This document shows positions 41,203-51,800 of a stretch of 64,000 bases of DNA, piece after piece. The stretch's first letter is position 1; each line of letters opens with the position of its first letter. Under the pieces are notes generated by a model. That model saw nothing but the letters and a program-made list of their open reading frames with translations, made no database searches and was not told where the DNA came from. A program made the translations under genes and the position numbers. The DNA comes from Orientallactaga sibirica (lineage: Eukaryota; Chordata; Mammalia; Rodentia; Dipodidae). Where the stretch lies: the NCBI GenBank assembly GCA_036365145.1, contig JAEOAD010000040.1, positions 13,146,501 to 13,210,500 on the forward strand, read 5' to 3'.

Positions 41203-41203
<1 letters not shown>

Positions 41204-41237
<34 letters not shown>
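41204..41237. repeat. (GT)n microsatellite
   Basis: About 17 units. Confidence 0.92.
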
Positions 41238-41239
<2 letters not shown>

Positions 41240-41875
41240 CCATGAATCTCATAGTGCAAAAAAAAAAAAACTCATTTGTCATCATTATAACATTTGGGGC
41301 TTGATAAAGGAATAACATAAACATATGCCATATTTTTCTTTTTGTCTAAATATGATATTATAGATAACAACAGGTAAGGAAAAGTTTCAAGCAGAATTCC
41401 AAATGATAAGTGCAGTAGGTACAATAGAACCAGAAAACAAAATATAAATAAAGTTGAGGATCATTTTGAAATATCAATCTTTTATAAATGGATTGGGAAT
41501 GGCTGGGGTGGGGAAATAATACATTTCATAGTGCAAGATGATAAGGAAGTGCTTAAAAAAACCATTCTCAGAAGGATAATTATTAGTAGGAATATTACAG
41601 TGTGATCTTGACACTGTGTTATAGAGGAATGGTAGATAAAACATCAGCCATCATGTTAATGTCATTAGATACAAGCTTTTAAGCTCAAGAGAGAAATTAT
41701 ACAAGCATAACATCAAAGAAGTGGAAGCCTCATCATACTACATATTAACTGTAAATATGAATATAAATACATTTGTAACAGGGCGCTAGGGGTGCAGGAA
41801 AGTCCTTGAACCCCAAACCCTAAGTTTCTTTCACCCTTCCTCCTCCTCCTCTTTCTTCCTCCCTCTTCCTCTTCC
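41238..41875. other. Unique intergenic sequence
   Basis: Nothing recognised. Confidence 0.45.
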
Positions 41876-41879
41876 TTCT

Positions 41880-42151
41880 TCCTTTCTTTTCCTTCCTTCC
41901 TTCCTTCCTTCTTATTTGAGAGAGACAGAGAGGAAGAGGAAGAGAGAGAGAGAGAGAGAGAGAATGGGTGTGCCAGGGGCCTCTCAGCCACTGTGAATGA
42001 ACTCCAGACACGTGTGCCCCCTTGTGGGCAAGCACAGCATTGCACCCTTGCATCACTTTTGCATCTGGCTAAACGTGGGACCTGGAGATTGAAGGGGCAT
42101 TCTTAGGCTTGGCAGGCAGGCGCCTTAACCACTAAGTCATCTCTCCAGCCC
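41880..42151 (-). repeat. DIP-like SINE, CTCF-motif variant
   Basis: CTTCC/GA-rich tail. The reversed insertion carries GTGCCCCCTTGTGG at 42014-42027 (CCACAAGGGGGCAC on the minus strand). Head AAGTCATCTCTCCAGCCC. Confidence 0.9.
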
Positions 42152-43431
42152 TTGTTTCTAATTTTAATCAAAGAATTGAATGAAAAAGAAGCCTCAGAAG
42201 GATAATTATTAAATTATTATATTTAGTTAGGGAAGTACAGAGCCAAGAAAAGACACCCATATGGCTAGAGATGCCATGTGGAGGGCCTAAAAAAAAGAAA
42301 ACCCATGGAAAGAAATGAGAGAAAAGAAAGTTCAAGGAGCTCCTGGCATGTGGGGAGCTAGAGGGGATAAAGAACCCATGTGGAGAGTAAGGGTTAGGGA
42401 GCCCTCCCAGCTGGGCCTGGGCTGAACCAGTCCAGGCCCAGCTGAGGGAAAAACTCACCTGCAGCTAGAAGTTCCCAAGTGATCAGGCAGCGCATAGAGC
42501 CCGCCCTCCCCTGGCAAAGGTATTTATAACCTTATAGTGGTTGGCTGTCTTCGGGCTCAGGTGAACCAGAGGGACATCTGGTTGGTTAATGCTAGGGGCT
42601 GTCTCAGGTAGAGGCTACCCCTGGTACCAAGTTCCAGAGGCTGAACTTGAACAACCACAATGTTTAAATCCTACAAAAGACCTTCCTCCCAGGAGGGGTC
42701 CTTATTGTTTGTAGAAAAACAGATGTAGGGAACTAGGCAAGAGAGAAGAAATCAGATCATCTTTGATTTCTAGTGAGTGCACACTTTCCTACCCCCAACC
42801 CCTGTCACATTAACATAAACCTCTGCTTAAAAAAGCAAGCATACATTTCCTAGACTTGTCTACTATTTTTGAGAAAAAGACATCAAATGCAATAAGCATC
42901 ATTACGTGCAGAGGCAGTCAGTCTTTCTCCGAAGGGTCCTGATTGCTTTCAGCAGACGTGGTATTGACAGATCACTCTGCATGGAGAGATGTTTCTCAAT
43001 GTTATTGATGGACCTGTTTGCTTTGAGGTATCAAGAGACAAACCCAGGAGATCGTGCTTATCTTTTTTAATGATTTTCATACTTTTCTATTCTGAGTATG
43101 GTTTTAGGTTTGATGGATTTTGACAAGTGTACATGTTTGGCCAACTACCAACACACCAAGGTGTTTCTGCATATGCAAACAATGGCCAGCTATATCTAGA
43201 AATGGAATTATGACCCACAACCCACAGCAGGAAGGCCCAAAACCAACCTACTATATACAGTAACTAGTTTATGAACTACTGTCTGCAGCAGTCAGACTGA
43301 AGAGTCAAACAAGAAATCCTGGAGCAATGGATCCCAGATGGTGAGGACTTAATAATTGATACTCCTTCTTAAAAGTTTGGGTCAACCTGAAGAACCCAAA
43401 TGGGTGTTCTATCTTTTCATTATTTTTAAAA

Positions 43432-43590
43432 TCTATTTATTAATTTATTTGCAAGCAGAGAGAGAAGGGGGGTCGGAGAATGGGCACACCAGGACCTCTA
43501 GCCACAGCAAATGAAGTCTAGATGCATGGGCCACTTTGTGCATCTGGCTTTATGTGGGTACTGGGGAATTGAACCTGGGTCCTTAAACTA
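43432..43590 (-). repeat. DIP-like SINE, head missing
   Basis: TTATTAATTTATTTGCAAGC tail; ends at GAACCTGGGTCCTTAAAC. Duplicated at 46008-46165. Confidence 0.85.
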
Positions 43591-43689
43591 ATTCTAGTGA
43601 TCCCATCTATAGTTTCCTCATACCAAGAGCTTCCAAATCATGGCATCATAAAGCCAGCCCTATTTTATTTTTTTTTTTTTTTTTTTCTT

Positions 43690-43815
43690 TCTTTTCTTTT
43701 TTTTTTTTTTTTTTGTCTTTGAGGTAGGGTCTTATTGTACCCCAGGGTGCTGACCTGGAACTCATGCTGTTGTGTGAGACTGGCCTTAAGTGCACAGCAA
43801 TCCTCCTACCTATGC
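43690..43815 (-). repeat. B1-type SINE, head missing
   Basis: Long T-rich tail (43665-43715), GAGGTAGGGTCTTATTGTAC; ends at CTCCTACCTATGCCAG. Confidence 0.8.
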
Positions 43816-43842
43816 CAGATTTTCTCTTTAAAAATATATTTT

Positions 43843-43985
43843 AGCCGGGCATGGTGGCGCATATATTTAATCCCAGTGCTCGGGAGGCAGAGGTAGGAAG
43901 ACATTGAGAGTTCGAGGCCACCCTGAGACTACATAATTAATTCCAGGTCAGCCTGGACCAGAGTGAGAATACTCGCAAAACCAAT
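43843..43985 (+). repeat. B1-type SINE
   Basis: AGCCGGGCATGGTGGCGCAT head; CAGCCTGGACCAGAGTGAG. The second-copy equivalent (46412) keeps the GACCCTACCTCGCAAAACC end better. Confidence 0.9.
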
Positions 43986-44175
43986 ATATATTTTATGTAT
44001 TTATTTGCAAGGAGAGAATCGGTATGCCAGGTCCTCTTGCAGCTGCAAATGAATTACAGATGCATGCACCACTTTGTGCATCAGACTTTGCATAGGTACT
44101 AGGGAATCGAACCCAGGCCTGTGGGCTTTGTAAACAAGTGTCTTTAACTGCTGTGACACCATCTCCTAGCTCCAG
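43986..44175 (-). repeat. DIP-like SINE, old
   Basis: ATGTATTTATTTGCAAGGAG tail; diverged head GTGACACCATCTCCTAGC. Confidence 0.8.
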
Positions 44176-44179
44176 TCGT

Positions 44180-44640
44180 CCCTATTTTTAGTTTCTACTG
44201 CCACATAACACTTTGCTTTAGGTACCAGTTTGTTCGATGAATCCCCAAGTGTTAGATATTGGAAGTACTTTAAATATTTTGCTCTTGTTAACAATGTTAC
44301 ATGCCTAGGCATATGCATTTGGTACCTTTGCAAATGTATCTTTGGGATATAATCCTACTTTTGTTTTTATAAAAAGCATTTGTCCCAGTAGGCATGAAAT
44401 GCCATCTTACCTGACACAGTTTACATTTGTATTTCTCTGATGACTAACAATGTTGCTTATTGGCTATTTGTATGTCATCTTTGTGTCCACCTTTTCATTG
44501 GATTGTCTTTGGTTACTGAACTGTAGAAGAGTTTTATGTGATCTAGGCATTCAATCCTTTGCAGTTAGAGGACTTGAGAATGTTCCTTTATTCTGATTTG
44601 GCTCACTTTCTTGACAATGTCTTTTGGTGCAAAATATTTT
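44180..44640 (-). repeat. Old L1 LINE fragment (3' part, reversed)
   Basis: TTTGTATTTCTCTGATGACT, GGCTATTTGTATGTCATC and CTTGACAATGTCTTTTGGTG match the reversed L1 ORF2 3' region. Duplicated at 46746-47215. Confidence 0.7.
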
Positions 44641-44715
44641 ATTTTATTTTTAAAAATTGTTGTTTATTTTTATTTATTTATTTGAGAGCTACAGACAGAT
44701 AGAGAGAGAAAGAAG

Positions 44716-44748
<33 letters not shown>

Positions 44749-44765
44749 TGAATGAGCATACCAGG

Positions 44766-47288
44766 GCCTCAGAAGGATAATTATTAAATTATTATATTTA
44801 GTTAGGGAAGTACAGAGCCAAGAAAAGACACCCATGTGGCTAGAGATGCCATGTGGAGGGCCTAAAAAAAAGAAAACCCATGGAAAGAAATGAGAGAAAA
44901 GAAAGTTCAAGGAGCTCCTGGCATGTGGGGAGCTAGAGGGGATAAAGAACCCATGTGGAGAGTAAGGGTTAGGGAACCTTCCCAGCTGGGCCTGGGCTGA
45001 ACCAGTCCAGGCCCAGCTGAGGGAAAAACTCACCTGCAGCTAGAAGTTCCCAAGTGATCAGGCAGCTCATAGAGCCCGCCCTCCCCTGGCAAAGGTATTT
45101 ATAACCTTATAGTGGTTGGCTGTCTTCGGGCTCAGGTGAACCAGAGGGACATCTGGTTGGTTAATGCTAGGGGCTGTCTCAGGTAGAGGCTACCCCTGGT
45201 ACCAAGTTCCAGAGGCTGAACTTGAACAACCACAATGTTTAAATCCTACGAAAGACCTTCCTCCCAGGAGGGGTCCTTGTTGTTTGTAGAAAAACAGATG
45301 TAGGGAACTAGGCAAGAGAGAAGAAATCAGATCATCTTTGATTTCTAGTGAGTGCACACTTTCTTACCCCAACCCCTGTCACATTAACATAAACCTCTGC
45401 TTTAAAAAGCAAGCATACATTTCCTAGACTTGTCTACTATACCTTGAGAAAAAGACATCAAATGCAATAAGCATCATTACGTGCAGAGGCAGTCAGTCTT
45501 TCTCCGAGCGGTCCTGATTGCTTTCAGCAGACGTGGTATTGACAGATCACTCTGCATGGAGAGATGTTTCGTCAATGTTATTGATGGACCTGTTTGCTTT
45601 GAGGTATCAAGAGACAAACCCAGGAGATGCGTGCTTATCTTTTAATGATTTTCATACTTTTCTATTCTGAGTATGGTTTTAGGTTTGATGGATTTTGACA
45701 AGTGTACATGTTTGGCCAACTACCAACACACCAAGGTGTTTCTGCATATGCAAACAATGGCCAGCTATATCTAGAAATGGAATTATGACCCACAACCCAC
45801 AGCAGGAAGGCCCAAAACCAACCTACTATATACAGTAACTAGTTTATGAACTACTGTCTGCAGCAGTCAGACTGAAGAGTCAAACAAGAAATCCTGGAGC
45901 AATGGATCCCAGATGGTGAGGACTTAATAATTGATGCTCCTTCTTAAAAGTTTGGGTCAACCTGAAGAAACCAAATGGGTGTTCTATCTTTTCATTATTT
46001 TTAAAATCTATTTATTAATTTATTTGCAAGCAGAGAGAGAAGGGGGGCGGAGAATGGGCACACCAGGACCTCTAGCCACAGCAAATGAACTCTAGATGCA
46101 TGGGCCACTTTGTGCATCTGGCTTTATGTGGGTACTGGAGAATTGAACCTGGGTCCTTAAACTAATTCTAGTGATCCCATCTATAGTTTCCTCATACCAA
46201 GAGCTTCCAAATCATGGCGTACTAAAGCCAGCCCTATTTTCTTTTCTTTTTTTCTTTTTCTTTCTTTCTTTCCTTTTTTTTTTTTTTGTCTTTGAGGTAG
46301 GGTCTTATTGTACCCCAAGCTGACCTGGAACTCATGCTGTTGTATGAGACTGGCCTTAAGTGCACAGCAATCCTCCTACCTATGCCAGGCTTCTTATTAA
46401 AAATATATTTTAGCCGGGCATGGTGGCGCACGCCTTTAATCCCAGTGCTCGGGAGGCAGAGGTAGGAAGATCGCTGAGAGTTCGAGGCCACCCTGAGACT
46501 ACATAATTAATTCCAGGTCAGCCTGGACCAGAGTGAGACCCTACCTCGCAAAACCAATATATATTTTATGTATTTATTTGCAAGGAGAGAATAGGTATGC
46601 CAGGTCCTCTTGCAGCTGCAAATGAATTACAGATGCATGCACCACTTTGTGCATCAGACTTTGCATAGGTACTAGGGAATCGAACCCAGGCCTGTGGGCT
46701 TTGTAAACAAGTGTCTTTAACTGCTGTGACACCATCTCCCTAGCTCCAGTCGTCCCTATTTTTAGTTTCTACTGCCACATAACACTTTGCTTTAGGTACC
46801 AGTTTGTTCGATGAATCCCCAAGTGTTAGATATTGGAAGTACTTTAAATATTTTGCTCTTGTTAACAATGTTACATGCCTAGGCATATGCATTTGGTACC
46901 TTTGCAAATGTATCTTTGGGATATAATCCTACTTTTGTTTTTATAAAAAGCATTTGTCCCAGTAGGCATGAAATGCCATCTTACCTGACACAGTTTATAT
47001 TTGTATTTCTCTGATGACTAACAATGTTGCTTATTGGCTATTTGTATGTCATCTTTGTGTCACCTTTTCATTGGATTGTCTTTGGTTACTGAACTGTAGA
47101 AGAGTTTTATGTGGTCTAGGCATTCAATCCTTTGCAGTTAGAGGACTTGAGAATGTTCCTTTATTCTGATGTGGCTCACTTTCTTGACAATGTCTTTTGG
47201 TGCAAAAGATTTTATTTTATTTTTAAAAATTGTTGTTTATTTTTATTTATTTATTTGAGAGCTACAGACAGATAGAGAGAGAAAGAAG

Positions 47289-47321
<33 letters not shown>

Positions 47322-47338
47322 TGAATGAGCATACCAGG
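44766..47338. repeat. 2.57-kb tandem duplication, copy 2
   Basis: Begins GCCTCAGAAGGATAATTATT exactly as copy 1. Its right end runs into the intact part of the DIP element (47225-47480), showing that GCCTC was the shared 5-bp breakpoint. Internal repeats sit at 46008-46165, 46285-46390, 46412-46560 and 46561-46745. Confidence 0.95.
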
Positions 47339-47480
47339 GCCTCTAGCCACTGCAAACAAACCCCAGATGCATGCACCACCCTGAGCATATGGCTTACGTG
47401 GTTACTGGGGAATCGAGCCTTGAACCAGGGTCTTGGGCTTCACAAGCAAGTGCTTAATGGCTAAGCCATCTCTTCAGCCT
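47225..47480 (-). repeat. DIP-like SINE, intact
   Basis: TGTTTATTTTTATTTATTTA tail, GA run, head AAGCCATCTCTTCAGCC; the duplication breakpoint lies inside it at 47339-47343. Confidence 0.92.
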
Positions 47481-47484
47481 CCAA

Positions 47485-48355
47485 AAGATTTTATTTTGAT
47501 GAAGTTGAATTTATTGATTTTTTTCCTCTGTTGTTCATGCTTCTGATAAGAATTTACTGCCAAACCCAAAGTCTGTAAGATTTACCCTGATGTTTTGTTC
47601 TAATGATTTTATGATTGCAGTCAGTATATTTAGCTCATTGGTCCATTTTAATTTTTGCAGATGGTGTGAAGTAGAGATCTAGTTTCTTCATATTTCTTTT
47701 TTGTGGATATCTAGTTATCCCTACTGTATCTGTTGAAGAGATTAAACTTTGCCACTTTGAAAAGGCCTTAGCACACTGTGGTCTCTGTCTATCTTTATGC
47801 CAACACCACATGGTTTTTGTTGCACTGGTTTTGAAGTGTGTTTCAAGGTCAGAAAATGTGACTTCATCCCACATCATATTTATTTTTCAAGATTTTTTTT
47901 TTTTAGCTACCTGAAGTCCTTGGTGATTTTATATGAATTTTTTAAGATTTTATTTTTATTTATTTATTTATTAGAGACAGAGAGAGGGAGAGAGAGAGAG
48001 AGTGTGAGTGAGAATAGGTGTGCCAGGGCCTCTAGCCAAACGAACTCCAAATACATGCACCACTATGTGCATCTGGCTTATGTGGGACCTGGAGAATCGA
48101 ACCGGGGTCTTTAGGCTTTGCAGGCATGTGCCTTAACCACTAAGCAATCTCTCCGGCCCTTTTATATGAATTTTGAAGATTGGTTTTTCCATTTCTTCAG
48201 TAGAGACTGTTGAAATATTGGCAAGAATTGCACTGCATCTGAAGAATGCTTTGAGTAGTATAGACGTCTTGAAAATATCAAATCATCTTATATATGAGCC
48301 CAGGATCTCTTTCCATGTATGTAGGTCTTTTAAAGTATTTTCTGATACTCTTTAG
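47485..48355 (-). repeat. Old L1 LINE fragment, interrupted by a DIP
   Basis: Continues 44180-44640/46746-47215: TTTTGATGAAGTTGAATTTA, TGTGGATATCTAGTTATCCC, CTTTATGCCAACACCACATG, GCAAGAATTGCACTGCATCTG. Reversed L1 ORF2 sequence, many stops. Confidence 0.7.
47945..48160 (-). repeat. DIP-like SINE
   Basis: AAGATTTTATTTTTATTTAT tail; head AAGCAATCTCTCCGGCCC; TTTTATATGAATTTT on both sides is the target duplication within the L1. Confidence 0.94.
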
Positions 48356-48484
48356 CTGAACACTGACTTAGGTCAAAATCATGCACTTCCTTCCAAAGTT
48401 ACCATGGCACACACTGGCCAATAAGAGTCTCAAACATTGAATGATTGCATTAAACACATTTCATTGTCATTCACAAAGCATCGT

Positions 48485-48490
48485 TTTATT
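48485..48490 (-). terminator. Polyadenylation signal of EXOC1L
   Basis: AATAAA on the minus strand, 116 nt past the EXOC1L stop codon. Cleavage would be expected roughly at 48460-48475. Confidence 0.65.
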
Positions 48491-48605
48491 TTCTTCTAAA
48501 CCACAGCCACTTATGAAAAGAAAAAAAGCCAAACTTTTGACCGCCAGAATGTACTTGAGGAACCATTTTCCGAGGATGCCCTGTGAAGGAACAGAGGGCA
48601 CATCT

Positions 48606-48872
48606 TCAAAGCGGCAGGGGACAGAGGGACAGGCACACGAGATTGAACGCGTAAAAGCAGATCCTCATGAGGACCAGGCAGTCCTTGTTGTTGGAGGACC
48701 AGATGGAATCATCGTGGATGTAGGTGGGGTCAAAGTTCACGACCTGCAGGTCCTTCTTAAGGTAGGCATGGTTCAGCTTGGTCACAGTCCGGGCAAAGGA
48801 GTACTTGGAAGCACAGCTATAGGCTTCCAAGCAGTACACTTTCTTGAAGTGCAGGTCAAAAAATGGATTGTC
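48606..48872 (-). CDS. EXOC1L: EXOC1L last coding exon with stop
   Basis: 267 nt including the stop; acceptor CTTCCAG. Encodes [60 protein letters not shown] and a hydrophobic, cysteine-rich C-terminus ending CLSLCPLPL. The first half aligns with EXOC1 exon 4; the C-terminal tail has no EXOC1 counterpart. Confidence 0.92.
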   Translation of the reverse strand, partial: DNPFFDLHFKKVYCLEAYSCASKYSFARTVTKLNHAYLKKDLQVVNFDPTYIHDDSIWSSNNKDCLVLMRICFYAFNLVCLSLCPLPL

Positions 48873-51800
48873 CTGGAAGAAAATGAAAGACACGGTTTGA
48901 CTCTTTGGCCATGGAAGTCGTTTTCCTGGATTCTCATCATCTCTTGGACATGTCTATTGATTGCAAAGTATCTTTATCAAACATTTCTAAAATCAACAGT
49001 TGCGCTTTCCAAGCTGCCGGCTTCAAATCGAATTGTTTCTAAAAGGTATACGGTGGGAAAGATGATTTTTTGAAGCATCTGTGGGTTTTTTTTTTCTCAT
49101 CCTAGCCCAGGCTGACTTGGAATTCACTATGTAGCATGACAATCCTCTTACCTCTCCCTCCCGCGTGCTGGGATTAAAGGCGTGGGGAGAATTGGTTTCT
49201 ACCTAGCTTTGTTAGGAAGGTGGTCCTGTGTGCTATTTCAAAGGCAACTAGGGGGAAATGCAGGATTGATAATGAGCCTCTGACCTTTTGCAGGTCATCA
49301 ACTCAATAACTTTGAAACTAATAACAAGGAGTTATATTAATAATAAGCTTTGACAGTAATAGTAAGGACCAGGAAGTCGTTTGACTGAAGCTGAGCATAA
49401 CTAAATACTGCCATGGCTCTTCCTGTGTTTGTAATGGTGATCGTTTCCCCTCGGGTATTAAAATCATAATAAGTGCTGCTATTATTGATAGCAGTTGTAA
49501 CGATGCTTTCCCATTCATATCCGCCTGGCCCGTCACTCCCCTTGAGGGCAAAGATTTCTGCATTATCTGTTTCTGTGTTCCCAGTGCTTCTCCACGGCAG
49601 TGAACGTGTGGACGTTGGCCTGAAGTAAACCCATGAAAGGAAAAGTGGAGGGAAACATGCCTTGCATGGCAAAGAAACCGTGAGGGACCAAAAACCAATG
49701 CAAAGCATTAATCCATTAGAATGCAGTATGTAGCCAGCTGTGGTGCTGCACACCTTTAATCTCAGCAATTGAGAGGCAGAGGTAGGGGGATTGCTGTGAG
49801 CTCAAGGCCAGCGGGGACTATAGAGTGAGTTCTAGGTCAGCCTGGACTAGAGTGAGACCCCACCTTGAAAACAACAACGCAAACAAAAAGAATGTAGCAT
49901 GCAAACATTACATATGCATTTGTGGTTTCTCAAGAAAAGTTTTACAGGAGGCAGAAAATAGAACATGGAGTTTGAAGTTAGATGATCACTTTGACTCCTG
50001 CTGTAAGTGCAAGCAAATTACTTATCTGATCTGACCATCACTTTTCTTGCTGTGACATTTATAAGAAATCAGTCATATAAACTGTCTGGCATATATACTA
50101 GCTTACATACTTAATAAATGATAGGTCATTTTCCCAAATCTACCCCAAAGGTTGTGATACTAATTTTAATACTTTCTTATTTTATACCATTAATATTTGC
50201 TTCAACACAACAAAATCTTAAGAAATATAATGTACAGCTGAGTATGGTGGGACACAGAAGTAATCTCACCACTTTGGAGGCTGAGGCAGGAGGATCTCCA
50301 TGAGTATGAGGCCAGCCTGAACTACATAGTGAGACCCCCTGTTTCAAAAGCAACGACAACAATAATTAATAAAGCATTATTACTAATAAAAGGTGATATC
50401 ATTTTAAAAGGAGTGCCCCTCTAGAATTTTTTTCTAGCTGCCAAGATTGTAAGTTGAAGATTGAGAGAAAGAGGCAGATAGAGGGAATGGGTGCGCCAGG
50501 GCCTCCAGCCACTGCAAATGAACTCCAGGTACATGCGCCACCTTGTACATCTGGTTTATGTGGATCCTGGGGAATTAAACCTGGGTCCTTAGGCTTTGCA
50601 GGCAAGTACCTTAAGCACTAAGACATCTCTTCAGCCCCCGATCCTGTTTTCTGCTTCATCATCCCATCTCCTGTTACAGCAGCCAGTCTCCAAGCCCCAA
50701 ATCACTTTCATTTCTGCTTTATAAAGTGAATTAAATTTCACACCATCTCATTTTAAAGGTGTCAACTTTCTGGCTTGAAATTGCTTCCATTGTATTATTG
50801 CCATTGAAAAAATATAATAAACATTTACTCCTGAGAGAGAGAGAAGTGGAAATTCCTGGGGCAGAACAAGAAATCTTTAAAGGAACTATGGTTTAGATAT
50901 TACAGTGTTTCTTCTGGAAATTTAATATTATATTTCCTTAACTGATTAGAAAATAAAAATGTTAGACTTTTAAAAAAATCTAGCTTACTATCAAAGATGA
51001 TGATTTCCAAATTGAAAAAGGGAAATCAATAATGTGGAAATGGAATTAGAGGCCAAGAAAAATAAGGAAAAAATAGAACACAGTTAACTGCCTCAAATGA
51101 ATCAAAGTTGACAGGGCTGATGGACATGTCCCTAGGCACTGGCCAGGCTCATCTAAAATTATTATGACATCAATAATATTTGAGAACATGAGAAAGAAAA
51201 GAAAGAAAAATGAGCCAAAGTTAGGCAAGGATGGTTAATTCTTTTTAAATTTATTTTTTGGTTTTTTTTCAAGGTATGGTCTCACTCTAACCAATCCAGG
51301 CTGACCTGGAACTCACTCTGTAGCCCCAGACTGACCTTGAACTCATGTCACTCCTCCTACCTCTGCCTTCTGAGTGCTAAGATTAAAGGCATATGCCACC
51401 GCACCTTGTGTAGATGGTTAATTCTGGGACTATAGATTGATGAATTTTCTATGGATTCATAGTAAAATTCTATATAATAGAGCAATTTGGTAAGCACAGA
51501 AAATAATGGGAAAAAAAATCTCAAAATATGTAGCCTTATCACTCAGGGGTAAGTATTATTAAGGTCCATGTTTCACGTGTACATTTATAGACATACATGT
51601 ACCTACATGTAAAATGTAAGATTTGGACTTCAGCAATATAATAGAACAGATAAAGTTGACATATTTCTTGAGGAAGTTTTGTACTCAGCTCATGTTTAAA
51701 ATTTTTGTTTATTTGCATGTGTGTGCACACACTCATGCCAGGGTTCCTGAAAATGCAAAGGAACACTGGATATTTGCACCATTTTTTGTGGGTAAATTTA

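Larger units (their letters stand above)
42191..44765. repeat. 2.57-kb tandem duplication, copy 1
   Basis: Offset to copy 2 is 2575 bases, with only scattered substitutions and small indels by eye. It includes DIP (43432-43590), B1 minus (43690-43815), B1 plus (43843-43985), DIP (43986-44175) and old L1 sequence, ending inside a DIP element at GGGCCTC. Confidence 0.95.

Noticed and set aside
42168..45033. Two similar minus-strand open frames (about 96 and 114 codons, starting MSFSLSWAWTGSAQAQL)
   Set aside because: They are similar only because the segment is tandemly duplicated. The sequence is low-complexity Ser/Phe/Leu and lacks coding features.
48441..49073. 210-codon plus-strand open frame
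   Set aside because: It runs antisense through the EXOC1L last exon and shows no family resemblance; it is the shadow of a conserved exon.
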